NCBI RefSeq assembly: GCF_949292005.1
Contig: NZ_CASEXV010000044.1
Location: 1-41,471 of the forward strand
DNA: 41,471 bases
Source of the DNA: an uncultured Bifidobacterium sp.
GTDB taxonomy: Bacteria > Actinomycetota > Actinomycetes > Actinomycetales > Bifidobacteriaceae
Direction: 5' to 3'
In this document: piece by piece, positions 25,348 through 34,280 of the stretch
Position numbering within the stretch: position 1 is the stretch's first letter
How the letters are laid out: each line of letters opens with the position of its first letter
Notes under the pieces: generated by a model
Told to the model about the DNA's origin: nothing
Databases searched by the model: none
What the model saw: only the letters and a program-made list of their open reading frames with translations
Translations under genes and position numbers: made by a program

Positions 25348-27222
25348 CTACTCGCCGTCATCGGAATGAAGCCGGGCCTTCGCCTCCTCGAAGCGCTTGC
25401 GCTCGCCCGCCTTGCGTTGGGCGAGCTCCACGCCGAAGCGCTCCAGCTCCTCCTCGACCGCCTCAGTCGGAATCTTCGCGAATATCGGCGACGGCGCCGG
25501 AACCGGGGCTCCCGTGTTAAGAGGCTCGCTCGCCCACGGATGCACGGTGCGGCCCAGCTCATAATCACCGGTGATGATGGGGTAGTGGAATCCGGGTTTG
25601 TCAAGATCCTCCACCTCCTCGAGCCGTGGCAACGGCGAGAACACTCCCGTGCCCCCCAACGCCTCCCAAACCTTCTGCGCGGAATGGGGAAGGAACGGGG
25701 CAAGAAGATGGTTCGCATCGGACACCGCTTGGGCGGCGACGTGAAGCACCGTCCCCAGACGCGCCTGATCATCCTTGATCTTCCAAGGCTCGGTTGCGGA
25801 GATGTATTTGTTGATGTCCCCCACCACACGCATGGATTCCGACAAGGCGGCCTTCTGATGATGGCGCTCGATCAGCCCTCCCACAACATCGAAGGCCGCG
25901 GCGGTCTGCTCCAGCAGAGCACGGTCCTCGGTGGTCATGGAATCCTCGTCCAACGGGGGGATCGAGCCGAAGTTGCGGTTGATGAGATTGGCCACGCGGT
26001 TGACCAGATTGCCCCAGCTGGCCGCCAACTCCTCGTTGTTATGGCGCACGAACTCCGACCAGGTGAAGTCGGAATCCGAGCTTTCGGGGCCCGCGATGGA
26101 GATGTAGTAGCGGACCGCATCCACGGGATAGCGGGCGAGGATGTCCTTGACGTAGATGACTATGCCCCGGGATGAGCTGAACTTCTTCCCCTCCATCGTC
26201 ATGAACTCGGACGCGACGACCTGCTCGGGCAGATTCAACGGGCCCAGCTTCCCTGTGTCTCCACCCTTCGAGCCCATGCCGTTGTAGGCGAGGATCTCCG
26301 ACGGCCAGATCTGCGAATGGAAGGTGATGTTGTCCTTGCCCATGAAATAGTAGCCGGGGGTCTCGGGATCATTCCACCACGCCCTCCAAGCGTCAGGGTC
26401 TCCGGAACGGCGGGCCCACTCGATCGACGCCGACAGATACCCGATCACCGCGTCGAACCATACGTACAGCTTTTTGTTGGGATTGTCAATCCATCCAGCG
26501 ACCGGAACAGGAATTCCCCAATCGATGTCTCGTGTGATGGCGCGGGGCCGCACCTCGCGGAAAAGGCCAAGCGAGAAATTGATCACGTTGGTGCGCCAGT
26601 CCTCGCGGGTTTTGAGCCAGGCCAGATTGGCGTCCACAAGCGCGGGGAGGTCGAGGAAGAAATGCTCCGTCTCCTCGAACCGAGGTGTCTCTCCATTTAT
26701 CTTGCTGACTGGGTTGATCAGCTCATCGGGATCAAGCTCGTTGCCGCAGTTGTCGCATTGGTCGCCACGGGCCCCTTCGGCTCCGCAGATCGGGCAGGTT
26801 CCCTCGATGTACCTGTCGGGAAGGGTGCGGCCCGTCGACGGAGATATGGCGACCTTCTGCGTGCCTTTATAGATGTATCCGTTTGCGAGGCACTGCGTGA
26901 ACAGCTCCTGAACGACCTTCTCATGATTGCCGGTGGTCGTTCGGGTGAAAAGATCGTAGCTCAGCCCAAGGTCGCATAGATCCTTGGCGATCACCCGGTT
27001 ATACCGATCCGCCAGCTGTTGCGCGGTCAGCCCCTCCTTCTCCGCCTCCACCAGGATGGGCGTTCCATGCTCATCGGTTCCGGACACCATCAGGACCTGA
27101 TTGCCCTTCATGCGCTCATAGCGGGCGTAGACATCGGACGGGACTCCGAATCCTGCGACGTGTCCAATATGACGGGGTCCATTGGCATAAGGCCATGCGA
27201 CGTTCACGAGAATATGACTCAT
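25348..27222 (-). CDS. metG: Methionine--tRNA ligase
   Basis: A class I aminoacyl-tRNA synthetase that charges tRNA-Met with methionine in the cytosol. The HIGH motif (HIGH, residues 18-21) follows WPYANGPR. The zinc-binding connective peptide has CPICGAEGARGDQCDNCG, a four-Cys knuckle. GKKFSSSRG is the KMSKS-loop equivalent. Further expected blocks are VSGTDEHGTPI, WFDAVIGYLSA and the anticodon-binding helical domain. The length of 624 residues fits the form without the C-terminal tRNA-binding EMAP domain. The start at 27222 has AAGGG just upstream. A terminator follows, so it appears to be transcribed alone or as the last gene of its unit. Confidence 0.97.
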   Translation of the reverse strand: MSHILVNVAWPYANGPRHIGHVAGFGVPSDVYARYERMKGNQVLMVSGTDEHGTPILVEAEKEGLTAQQLADRYNRVIAKDLCDLGLSYDLFTRTTTGNHEKVVQELFTQCLANGYIYKGTQKVAISPSTGRTLPDRYIEGTCPICGAEGARGDQCDNCGNELDPDELINPVSKINGETPRFEETEHFFLDLPALVDANLAWLKTREDWRTNVINFSLGLFREVRPRAITRDIDWGIPVPVAGWIDNPNKKLYVWFDAVIGYLSASIEWARRSGDPDAWRAWWNDPETPGYYFMGKDNITFHSQIWPSEILAYNGMGSKGGDTGKLGPLNLPEQVVASEFMTMEGKKFSSSRGIVIYVKDILARYPVDAVRYYISIAGPESSDSDFTWSEFVRHNNEELAASWGNLVNRVANLINRNFGSIPPLDEDSMTTEDRALLEQTAAAFDVVGGLIERHHQKAALSESMRVVGDINKYISATEPWKIKDDQARLGTVLHVAAQAVSDANHLLAPFLPHSAQKVWEALGGTGVFSPLPRLEEVEDLDKPGFHYPIITGDYELGRTVHPWASEPLNTGAPVPAPSPIFAKIPTEAVEEELERFGVELAQRKAGERKRFEEAKARLHSDDGE

Positions 27223-27577
27223 AACCCTTGATTATTAGCCCCGTTCGGGACAGACCGAAGACAAAGGTGCGCGGCGGGGGCCGCATGCGCCCATCCACAA
27301 ATCCCCAATCGGCGGTCGCCACGATGAGTGTAACGGCACGCGGTCTAGCCTCACCCCTATGACCAGACCCTCAACCTCCCCCCATCCATCACGTCCCACG
27401 TCCTCCTGCGCCCTCGTCCAACCGGGACAGGGAAGACGACCAGAACGACAACAGGAGGGCCGCCCCGACGGAATCCGCATAATCGGACATAGCACCCGAC
27501 ACTCCGGGACAGCGACGGCACGACGGACTCGCGTCCCTCTGATATTCGCCTCGTCGGCACTGCCCGGGCCACTGAGC
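27223..27577. other. Divergent intergenic region upstream of metG
   Basis: About 355 bases between the metG start and the likely start of the AbiEi-like gene. A rightward frame is open from an ATG at 27359, but its first 70 codons encode Pro/Arg/Ser/Thr-rich sequence unlike a folded domain. I treat that part as probably untranslated. No defined promoter was identified. Confidence 0.4.
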
Positions 27578-28096
27578 ATGCGCCACCTCACCTCGCGCGG
27601 AATCATGCGATGCCTCGACCACGCGACCGCCTACCATCTTGATCACACACGCACGTTAACGGGCCGGGGAGCGCTGGTTTCGACCATGATTCCCAACGAC
27701 GCCGCGGCCTGCATGACGCTCGCCGCCTGGATCTGGATCGGAGGAGATTTTCCCCCGACCATCGACCTGCTGACCGACATGCATTTCCGCAGTCGGATTC
27801 ATGGCAGACGCGTGAGGGTGTTCAACCGGAAGGCGCCGGCATCGCAGAAAATCATGATCACCGGCCGTGAGGTGACTTCGCCCGCGCGCACGGCGTGTGA
27901 CATCACTCTGCTTCCCGACCTCGAATTCGAGGATTTCGGGGGAACCGCACGCGTTCGCGAACTCATGGAGCATTACGACGTGGGCGTGGACGACTGTCTG
28001 CGCATTCTTGACGACAATCGGTATTGGCCAAACAGAGTCGCCTCGCGCCGCCGCCTGGAGAGTCTTGGCGGAGCTTCGGTCTCCGTGATCGTGTGA
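27578..28096 (+). CDS. Hypothetical protein resembling the C-terminal part of AbiEi-like antitoxins
   Basis: The product is about 172 residues if it starts at 27578 and 245 if it starts at 27359; neither start has a ribosome binding site. The most recognisable part is MITGREVTSPARTACDITLL, which resembles the VTSPxRTxxDL segment of AbiEi-type (type IV antitoxin) and related proteins. It is followed by a helical region (VRELMEHYDVGVDDCLRILDDN, then RVASRRRLESL). The preceding part (ACMTLAAWIWIGGDFPPTIDLLTD, then VRVFNRKAP) fits the strand-rich middle of that family. No AbiEii-like nucleotidyltransferase partner lies beside it, so a toxin-antitoxin role is not supported. It is one base away from the next small gene. 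Confidence 0.5.
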   Translation: MRHLTSRGIMRCLDHATAYHLDHTRTLTGRGALVSTMIPNDAAACMTLAAWIWIGGDFPPTIDLLTDMHFRSRIHGRRVRVFNRKAPASQKIMITGREVTSPARTACDITLLPDLEFEDFGGTARVRELMEHYDVGVDDCLRILDDNRYWPNRVASRRRLESLGGASVSVIV

Positions 28097-28097
28097 T

Positions 28098-28448
28098 ATG
28101 CGGCACGCGAAAAAAACGACCGCGCCAGCGGCGCCTCGGCTACGGTTGCGACGGCTGAGGGGTTCTCCCGCCGCCTGCGGCACTGGGGCCAGTCACTCCG
28201 GCAACGGGAATCGTCTCCACCCGCCGAAGCCTCCAATCACACCGAACGCGTCAGTGGCATGCGACCCCGAGACAAATCCACAACTGCTGTGGGAGATCGC
28301 GCGGGAACGACCCGACCTACGACGATGGATCGTGGCCAATCCGAAAGTCGACCCGCATCTGGTCGAGTACATAGCCCAAAACGGTGGGCCGGGAGTCGTC
28401 GAAGCCGTCACCGCGCTCCTCGACGCTCTGGATGCCGACGACCAATGA
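28098..28448 (+). CDS. Small protein with a variant leucine-rich repeat (LRV) unit
   Basis: The C-terminal half has the LRV pattern: DPETNPQLLWEIARERPDLR, then VANPKVDPHLVEYIAQNG, then GPGVVEAVTALLDAL. In bifidobacterial and other actinobacterial proteins such repeats usually form the N-terminal part of larger proteins. Here only about two units are present and the protein ends. The N-terminal half is Arg/Pro/Gly-rich and looks non-native, so translation may begin internally; GTG near 28252 would give about 65 residues. It may be a fragment of a longer gene. It ends eight bases from the convergent rsmI stop. Confidence 0.5.
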   Translation: MRHAKKTTAPAAPRLRLRRLRGSPAACGTGASHSGNGNRLHPPKPPITPNASVACDPETNPQLLWEIARERPDLRRWIVANPKVDPHLVEYIAQNGGPGVVEAVTALLDALDADDQ

Positions 28449-28456
28449 CGGCAGCC

Positions 28457-29434
28457 TCAGCCACGCATCGCAAGAATCGCGGAATACACCTGTTTCCGAC
28501 TCATCAGCGATCCGTCCGGCAACGGATGCTCCTCGACCACGCGCGCGATCGCGTCCTTGACACGCATGTCGTCCCTCTTCGACAGCTCCATGGCCAGCCG
28601 TGCCATCCCCTCCACATCCAGGACGGATTCAGTGGCGTCCGCCGCCTCCCGGCCGGAAGCCCCCGCGACGACGACAACCATTTCCCCGCGCGGAGGATCA
28701 TCCTGAACCGTCTGGCGAATCACGCCGATGGTCCCACGGCGAACCTCCTCGTAGTCCTTCGTCAATTCGCGGCACAGGGCCATGGCACGATCCGGGCCGA
28801 ACTCCTCAAACAGGTCGTCCATGGCATCCGCGATGCGATGGGGCGTCTCGTAGAACACCATGGTTCGCGTCTCCGCGCGAAGGGATCGCAGATGCCGTAC
28901 CCTCTCACCATGCCGGCGGGGAAGAAAACCCTCATAGCAAAAACGGTCCGTCGGAAGCCCCGACAGCGTCAAGGCATCGAGCACCGCGCTTGGGCCGGGC
29001 GCGCAGGTGAGCGGCAGTCCCCGGTCTATCGCGCCCCGGGCGATGGCGGTTCCGGGGTCGTTGATCATCGGCATTCCCGCGTCCGACACGACCACGACGG
29101 TGGCCCCCCTCTCGACCTCGTCAAGAAGGCCGGCGCTCAGGGACCTTTCGTTGTGGTCGTGATAGGCGATGACACGACCGCCGACGCGCACACCCAGACG
29201 CCGGGCCAGATCGTACAACCGCCGAGTGTCCTCCGCGGCCACGATGTCGGCATGCCTGAGAAGATCGATCAACCGCGCCGAGGCGTCCTCGACATTCCCT
29301 ATCGGGGTCGCGGCGAGAACCACGCGGCCGACCCGCTCCCCATCATCGGGTGAGGCGGGGCGCGCCGCATCGGACGGTGATCGCGGCTCTTCAACTTGAG
29401 GGGTTTGCGAAGTAACCGAGGAGACGGATGTCAT
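28457..29434 (-). CDS. rsmI: 16S rRNA (cytidine(1402)-2'-O)-methyltransferase
   Basis: A tetrapyrrole methylase-fold SAM enzyme that methylates the ribose of C1402 in the 16S rRNA decoding centre. Motifs in order: LAATPIGNVEDASARLIDLL, AAEDTRR, HDHNER, VVVVSDAGMPMINDPG (the SAM-binding Asp/Gly loop), APGPSAVLDALTLSGLPTDR, EGFLPRR, YETPHRI and AMALCRELTKDYEEVRRGT. The length of 325 is slightly above usual because of a Ser/Pro-rich N-terminus of about 35 residues. A start nearer the core is possible. It is divergent from the mannosyltransferase gene, with starts about 40 bases apart. Confidence 0.95.
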   Translation of the reverse strand: MTSVSSVTSQTPQVEEPRSPSDAARPASPDDGERVGRVVLAATPIGNVEDASARLIDLLRHADIVAAEDTRRLYDLARRLGVRVGGRVIAYHDHNERSLSAGLLDEVERGATVVVVSDAGMPMINDPGTAIARGAIDRGLPLTCAPGPSAVLDALTLSGLPTDRFCYEGFLPRRHGERVRHLRSLRAETRTMVFYETPHRIADAMDDLFEEFGPDRAMALCRELTKDYEEVRRGTIGVIRQTVQDDPPRGEMVVVVAGASGREAADATESVLDVEGMARLAMELSKRDDMRVKDAIARVVEEHPLPDGSLMSRKQVYSAILAMRG

Positions 29435-29475
29435 ACCTATCAGTATCCCCTACTCTTGGGTATGTGCCATCATCA

Positions 29476-31104
29476 ATGTCCAATCCCGCGCGAAATAAGG
29501 CGTCCCCCGCTCTGAGGGGAGCATATGCCTGGCGACGTCCACTCCTCTCATGGACACTCACGCTGCTTATGGCGCTGTTCGGAGGCGTCCTGCGGTTTTT
29601 CAGGCTTGGCAAGCCCCGCGCCGTGGTGTTCGACGAGACGTACTACGTCAAGGACGCCTGGACGATGCTTATGACAGGAGAGGCCCGCGACTGGCCTGAA
29701 AACGTGCAGGTGAACGGTGTGGACACATCGGTCAACACCCTTTTCGCCGCCGGCGACACCAACCACTGGCTTGCGTCCGCCGAGTACGTCGTCCATCCTC
29801 CGCTGGGCAAATGGTTGATAGCCGTGGGATTGAAGCTTTTCGGCGGAGCGGGAAACATCGCCGCATGGAGGGTCAGCGTCGCCGTGGCGGGGACCATCGC
29901 GATAATTCTGATGATTCGCGTCGCGTTGAGGATGTTCCACAACCTCCCGATCGCTATGCTTGCCGGGTTCCTCATGTCGGTCGACGGAGTGGGAATCGTG
30001 ATGAGCCGCACCGGCCTTCTGGACAACTTCATCATGGTGTTCGCGCTTGGCGCCTTCCTTATGCTGCTCATCCACCGTGACTGGGCCATCAAACGCCTTC
30101 GGAAACGCTTCGAAATCGATTCGTCCCTCAGGTCCGCCCGCTGGATCGTCGTGGGGCATGGTCGTGCCACCCGCCTCGTGCTCGATTCGCCAGGCCCCAT
30201 GATCGCGTTCTCCTGGTGGAGGGCCGGCGCGGCGATTCTTCTCGGACTCGCGACCGGCGTCAAATGGTCCGGGATCTATTTCTTCGCCGCCTTCTGCGTC
30301 ATCAGCGTCCTTTGGGACGCCTGGCTGAGGCGGCAGGTGGGATACCGCTTCTGGCTGGCATCGGGAATCTTCCGCGATGGAATTCCAGCCGCGCTGTACA
30401 TGCTCCCCCTCTATGGGCTGACGTATCTCGCCGACTGGGAGAACTGGTTCATCCATCCCGACTCGTACATGCACAACTGGGCCGCCAACAATCCCGGCCA
30501 AGGAGTGACCTGGCTTCCGGAGAGTCTCCGGTCGTTCGTGGAGTACCACGTCGAGATGTGGAAGTTCCACACCACTCTTGATGTTCCCCACGCGTATCGG
30601 GCCAACCCTCTGACATGGCCTTTGCAGATCCGCCCCACAAGCTTCTACTGGGAGTGGATCGACGGTCATCCCGGTCTGTGCTCGCTCAACACCTCGCAAC
30701 GATGTGTGGCGGCCGTGACGTCACTGGGCAATCCTCTGATCTGGTGGCTGGGATCCGCGTGCGTCATCGCCGGAATCATCATCGCGATCAAGCATCGCGG
30801 GGACTGGCGCATTGGCGCCGTCGTTATCGGATTCATCGGAGGATGGCTCCCCTGGGCCCAATATCTCAACAGAACGACATTCACGTTCTACTCCATCGTC
30901 ATACTTCCCTGGATCATCCTCGGAATCTGTTTCGTGGCCAACGAGGTGCGTGAACGTGCGAGCGCCCTGACGTGGAGGCTCACCCTGGCGGTGACGGTGG
31001 GAGCCATCGCGCTCGTCTCCCTGTTCTTCTACCCCATCTGGACGGGGATGCCCGTCCCGTACGAATTCTGGCTAAGCCACATGTGGCTCGATTCCTGGAT
31101 ATAG
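29476..31104 (+). CDS. Polyprenol-phosphate-mannose-dependent protein O-mannosyltransferase (GT39/PMT)
   Basis: A polytopic membrane enzyme of about 542 residues. The first extracytoplasmic loop holds the catalytic Asp-Glu pair (AVVFDETYYVKDAW, Asp53-Glu54), followed by YVVHPPLGKWLIAVG, the other PMT hallmark. The later DVPHAYRANPLTWPLQIRPTSFY and WLPWAQYLNRTTFTFYSIVILPW belong to the C-terminal PMT_4TMC region. Role: transfer of mannose from polyprenyl-phosphate-mannose to Ser/Thr of secreted proteins during Sec export, as in other actinobacteria. The Ser/Thr-rich surface proteins in this window are possible clients. The start at 29476 is chosen because the upstream frame from 29428 would overlap the divergent rsmI start. 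There is no clear ribosome binding site. Confidence 0.9.
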   Translation: MSNPARNKASPALRGAYAWRRPLLSWTLTLLMALFGGVLRFFRLGKPRAVVFDETYYVKDAWTMLMTGEARDWPENVQVNGVDTSVNTLFAAGDTNHWLASAEYVVHPPLGKWLIAVGLKLFGGAGNIAAWRVSVAVAGTIAIILMIRVALRMFHNLPIAMLAGFLMSVDGVGIVMSRTGLLDNFIMVFALGAFLMLLIHRDWAIKRLRKRFEIDSSLRSARWIVVGHGRATRLVLDSPGPMIAFSWWRAGAAILLGLATGVKWSGIYFFAAFCVISVLWDAWLRRQVGYRFWLASGIFRDGIPAALYMLPLYGLTYLADWENWFIHPDSYMHNWAANNPGQGVTWLPESLRSFVEYHVEMWKFHTTLDVPHAYRANPLTWPLQIRPTSFYWEWIDGHPGLCSLNTSQRCVAAVTSLGNPLIWWLGSACVIAGIIIAIKHRGDWRIGAVVIGFIGGWLPWAQYLNRTTFTFYSIVILPWIILGICFVANEVRERASALTWRLTLAVTVGAIALVSLFFYPIWTGMPVPYEFWLSHMWLDSWI

Positions 31105-31113
31105 CCCCCCAAC

Positions 31114-31809
31114 CTACTTGGATGACCCATCGGCCTCCCTGGAGGTCAGGAGGCCATACCGGCACAGGCACTCATCGGGATTCCCCAGCCGTTCCGCCGG
31201 ATCCAGGAAACCCTTCCAACCGTCATCGGGGAAAAGCTCCTCCGAAAAGGCGAGCCATTCCTCCGTCAGATTCGCCGACGAATCGGACAGCCACCGCAGC
31301 TGAAGACCATCCATCGCGCTCATGGACAGCGTCCAAAGGTGGTGGAACCGATTGGGGTCCGCCAGATACTTCTTGGGCAGGATCCAGTTCATGGAGGATA
31401 TCTGGGACCAGAACCTCTGATTCCTCCCGATGAAATACTCATGCGCCGGATGCTCCGGACTGAGCGCCTCGGCGTTGAGGATGGAGAAAAGCTTCACCAT
31501 CTCGGGCCTGTTGATGTTGAGCATAACGTTGTCCAGACAGAAGCGCGGGAAATAGTAGAAGACCTTCCCCTCCCCGTCCTCTCCTCTGGCGTGGCCATAG
31601 ATGTACTCGTCCGCCTGGGCCGAATCGTACATCTGCTCGATCACCATCCGCAGAAGATCGTTCTTCGTTCGGATGTAGTGGTACAAGGCCGATTCCGTGA
31701 TCCCGATCTCGTCGGCGACGTCCTGAAGGGACATGCCCCAGAAACCTTTCGCAGCGATGACCTTCGCGGCCACCGACACTATCTGGTTGCGCCGCTCGTC
31801 CTGTCCCAT
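31114..31809 (-). CDS. TetR-family transcriptional regulator
   Basis: The N-terminus is a typical TetR DNA-binding domain: RRNQIVSVAAKVIAAKGFWG, SLQDVADEIGITESALYHYIRTKNDLL. The remaining about 160 residues form the ligand domain, with conserved aromatic patches (FYYFPRFCLDNVML, HEYFIGRNQRFWSQI) but no recognised ligand. The start at 31809 sits next to AAGAGG, which is too close to serve well; the frame is open to 31974, so a GTG or ATG somewhat upstream is possible. It is convergent with the mannosyltransferase gene, nine bases between stops, and divergent from the DedA gene, which it might control. Confidence 0.88.
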   Translation of the reverse strand: MGQDERRNQIVSVAAKVIAAKGFWGMSLQDVADEIGITESALYHYIRTKNDLLRMVIEQMYDSAQADEYIYGHARGEDGEGKVFYYFPRFCLDNVMLNINRPEMVKLFSILNAEALSPEHPAHEYFIGRNQRFWSQISSMNWILPKKYLADPNRFHHLWTLSMSAMDGLQLRWLSDSSANLTEEWLAFSEELFPDDGWKGFLDPAERLGNPDECLCRYGLLTSREADGSSK

Positions 31810-32035
31810 CCTCTTGCGCCGCACCACATCTCGCGACTCGAAGGAGCGTACCTCGTGCTCCTGGGATTCTCCTGGCTCGCATACGTGAAATCGCTGTTGT
31901 TCCTCAGAGCGTTCTCCCGCGTGGGCGACCAGCGGGAAAACGAGGACCGCAGCCATGATTACTCGCTCCCCCAAGGAACGCTATAGAGCTGGATAGACCC
32001 CCCGCAAACCCCACCAACCCCCCGTCCGAGTATGG

Positions 32036-32064
32036 TTGAAACATCGTCTCAACCCACATAAGAC
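32036..32064 (+). promoter_or_regulatory. Sigma-70-type promoter of the DedA gene
   Basis: TTGAAA (32036-32041) and TAAGAC (32059-32064) are separated by 17 bases. The predicted transcript would begin about 20-25 bases before the ATG at 32094, which has AGGGAGGG upstream. Confidence 0.6.
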
Positions 32065-32093
32065 AACCGCTACACACCAAAGCAGGGAGGGCC

Positions 32094-32780
32094 ATGCGCA
32101 TCATCGATTTCCTCATCGGACTCATGAAGGATCCCCGAACGGCCATCGCCACATGGATCACGATGGGAGTGGCACCCACGCTGGGCTTCATCTTCCTCAT
32201 CGTCTTCGTCGAGACGGGGGTCGTGTTCTTCCCCTTCCTCCCGGGTGATTCCCTGCTCTTCGCCGCGGGGTTCTTCGCCGCGCCCGACGCGACGACGGGA
32301 ACGTCCGCGCTTCCCCTCACCGCCTTGCTGCCGGTGGTATGGATTGCCCCGATCGTGGGGGATCAGTGCAACTATGTGATCGGACGTTTCTTCGGCAGGC
32401 GCATCATCGACTCCGGCAAAGTCAAGGCCATGACCCCCGAGCGCATCGCCAAAACCGAGGCGATGATCAACAAATGGGGCCCCCTGGCGGTTTTCCTCGG
32501 TCGATTCTTCCCCTTCATCCGCACCTTCATGCCCTTCATATCCGGCATCTCGGGAATGCGGTGGCGTCGTTTCACGCCGTTCTCCGTCCTCGGCGGGCTG
32601 ACATGGTCGACGCTGTTCACTCTGCTGGGCTACTTCTTCGGCGGAATCCCGGTCGTGCAGGATAATTTCGAACTCGTCATCGTGGCCATTCTGCTGATCT
32701 CGCTGACGCCGACCTTCATCGGTCTGTGGAAGGCGCACTCGTCATCGAAACCCTCGCATACGGAATCCGCTTCGGAATAG
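32094..32780 (+). CDS. DedA-family membrane protein
   Basis: A 228-residue membrane protein. Motifs: FVETGVVFFPFLPGDSLLFAAG (the re-entrant first helix), VGDQCNYVIGRFFGRRI, and FLGRFFPFIRTFMPFISGISGMRWRRF, the conserved GRF..R..P..aG block of the family. LTWSTLFTLLGYFFGG follows. DedA proteins are now seen as phospholipid or undecaprenyl-phosphate scramblases/flippases, proton-linked, and affect envelope stress resistance. The start is certain from AGGGAGGG placed just before the ATG. No operon partner follows. Confidence 0.92.
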   Translation: MRIIDFLIGLMKDPRTAIATWITMGVAPTLGFIFLIVFVETGVVFFPFLPGDSLLFAAGFFAAPDATTGTSALPLTALLPVVWIAPIVGDQCNYVIGRFFGRRIIDSGKVKAMTPERIAKTEAMINKWGPLAVFLGRFFPFIRTFMPFISGISGMRWRRFTPFSVLGGLTWSTLFTLLGYFFGGIPVVQDNFELVIVAILLISLTPTFIGLWKAHSSSKPSHTESASE

Positions 32781-32974
32781 ATGACGCCACGGGAGTCTCG
32801 GATACGAAGGCGCCAATACCGGTGAAACTACGGCAACCGCGGAATCCCGGCACGGATACCGGCTTGGCGTAAACGTCGTTGCCGTCCGCGCGTCCCGACA
32901 CCATTCCTGCCACACTGAGATTGCGCTTGGCGACGGGTTGTATTACAGTATCGAGAGTTGTCCGCAAGGACAAT
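32781..32974. other. Spacer between the DedA gene and tRNA-Ala
   Basis: No gene is supported. Near its end TTGGCG and TATCGA lie 16 bases apart, about 20 bases before the tRNA, and may be the tRNA promoter. The match is weak. Confidence 0.3.
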
Positions 32975-33047
32975 GGGGCTGTAGCTCAGTTGGTAGAGCG
33001 CTTCGTTCGCATCGAAGAGGTCGTGGTTTCGATTACCATCAGCTCCA
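32975..33047 (+). tRNA. tRNA-Ala (anticodon CGC)
   Basis: The acceptor stem GGGGCTG pairs with CAGCTCC (one G-U). The D-arm is GCTCAGTTGGTAGAGC, and the anticodon stem CTTCG/CGAAG holds the loop TTCGCAT, giving CGC. The T-arm is GTGGT-TTCGATT-ACCAT, which pairs fully (one G-U) although the usual alanine form has GTGGG/CCCAT. After discriminator A the genome reads CCT, so CCA is not encoded. Confidence 0.9.
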
Positions 33048-33365
33048 CCTGAAGGTCGTTGTTCAAACCAGCGGCCAGATCGGTTCGATTCCCTTGAGCT
33101 TTGCTCTTTAGCTTCAGCATCTTTCCAGTATCTTTGATCTTTCCAATCGTCAGTGCGTCGTCCACGAATCGCGCGCCCTCGACGTCATCATGGTGTCGCG
33201 TGAACCGTTCATCACACTCACATGCATATGCGCCAGACCGAGCGCACAACCGCGCAGGCCGTCGTCAGGAATAACGCCGATAAAGCTTCCTGGGGAATCG
33301 GGGACGACAAAGCGAATATGGTTCTACAATCTCTACAGTTACAGCTTCACGGAAGGAGCATGGAT
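33048..33365. other. Spacer between tRNA-Ala and the oxidoreductase gene
   Basis: About 320 bases without a supported gene. At about 33078-33100 there is a T-arm-like segment (GGTTCGATTCCC) that resembles the displaced 3' part of a tRNA. Leftward and rightward frames here have no recognisable domains and overlap the tRNA or a real start. Confidence 0.4.
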
Positions 33366-34229
33366 ATGACGGTTCTCGTCACCGGAGCTACCGGCGGGTT
33401 CGGCGGATACGCCATCAACGCGTTGGAGTCCCTTATTCCCTTGGATGAGATCATTGGTCTGGCTCGCAGCGAGAAGAAAGCCGCGCGTCTCGAAGCGCAA
33501 GGCGTCGCCACCCGCATCGGGGACTATGCGGATCCCGACTCACTCGACAGAGCCTTCGCCGGCGTCGACCGTCTCCTGTTCGTCTCAGGGGCACCCGGCG
33601 CACCCGGCGAACGCGAGCGTCAGCACGCAAACGTCGTCGATGCCGCGAAGAAGACGGGAGTGAAGTTCATCGCCTATACCAGCTTCGCGCAGGCGACCGC
33701 CGTGAACAACATGCTGTCGGCGGACCATGTCGCCACGGAGAAGCGAATCGAGGAATCCGGAATCGACCATACCTTCCTGCGCAACAACTGGTATCTCGAG
33801 AACGAATTGACGCTCATCGACGTGGCCAAGCGCACAGGGAAACTACCCTATGCAGCCGGAGACGCGACGATCGGATGGGCGTTGAAAAGCGAGTATGCCC
33901 GTGCCGCCGCCATCATCGTCAGCGGGACGACACGTACACCGAAAATCCTTGAGCTGTCCGGCGCCGCACGGTCATACGCGGATCTCTCCGCGGCCCTGGG
34001 ACGCATTCTGGGCGCGCCCATCAAACCTCTGCCGCTCACAACGGAGGATTTCACCCGCACTCTGGAGGATGCGGGGCTGCCCGAGGGCGCCGCTTCCGGG
34101 CTCGCAGGTGTGCAGAAGCTCATCGCGCACGGCGACCTCGAAGTGCTGTCGAGCGATTTCGAGAAGACGCTGGGGCATCCGTTGACGCCTCTCGACGAGG
34201 CGTTGCGCACCATCCTCAAACAGGCATAA
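33366..34229 (+). CDS. NmrA/QOR2-like NAD(P)H-binding oxidoreductase
   Basis: An atypical short-chain dehydrogenase of about 287 residues. The Rossmann loop is TVLVTGATGGFGGYA at the N-terminus, followed by LARSEKKAARLEAQGVATRIGDYADPDSL, VDRLLFVSG and VKFIAYTSFAQA. These match the NmrA/YtfG quinone oxidoreductase group, in which the usual Tyr-x3-Lys is weak or missing. TFLRNNWYLEN is a conserved block of that group. Likely role: NADPH-dependent quinone or redox-linked reduction in the cytosol. The start at 33366 has AAGGAG seven bases upstream; ATG at 33360 would be too near that site. Confidence 0.87.
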   Translation: MTVLVTGATGGFGGYAINALESLIPLDEIIGLARSEKKAARLEAQGVATRIGDYADPDSLDRAFAGVDRLLFVSGAPGAPGERERQHANVVDAAKKTGVKFIAYTSFAQATAVNNMLSADHVATEKRIEESGIDHTFLRNNWYLENELTLIDVAKRTGKLPYAAGDATIGWALKSEYARAAAIIVSGTTRTPKILELSGAARSYADLSAALGRILGAPIKPLPLTTEDFTRTLEDAGLPEGAASGLAGVQKLIAHGDLEVLSSDFEKTLGHPLTPLDEALRTILKQA

Positions 34230-34280
34230 GCAGATACGACGAAGACCGCCCAAGGATACGCACCTGGTCCATCGGCCATG

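Noticed and set aside
31810..31974. N-terminal extension of the TetR regulator to 31974
   Set aside because: The added 55 residues do not resemble TetR proteins, which normally begin a few residues before the first helix; only a short extension past 31809 is plausible.
32986..33249. Leftward frame of 87 codons overlapping tRNA-Ala
   Set aside because: It covers most of the tRNA, has no ribosome binding site and no recognisable domain.
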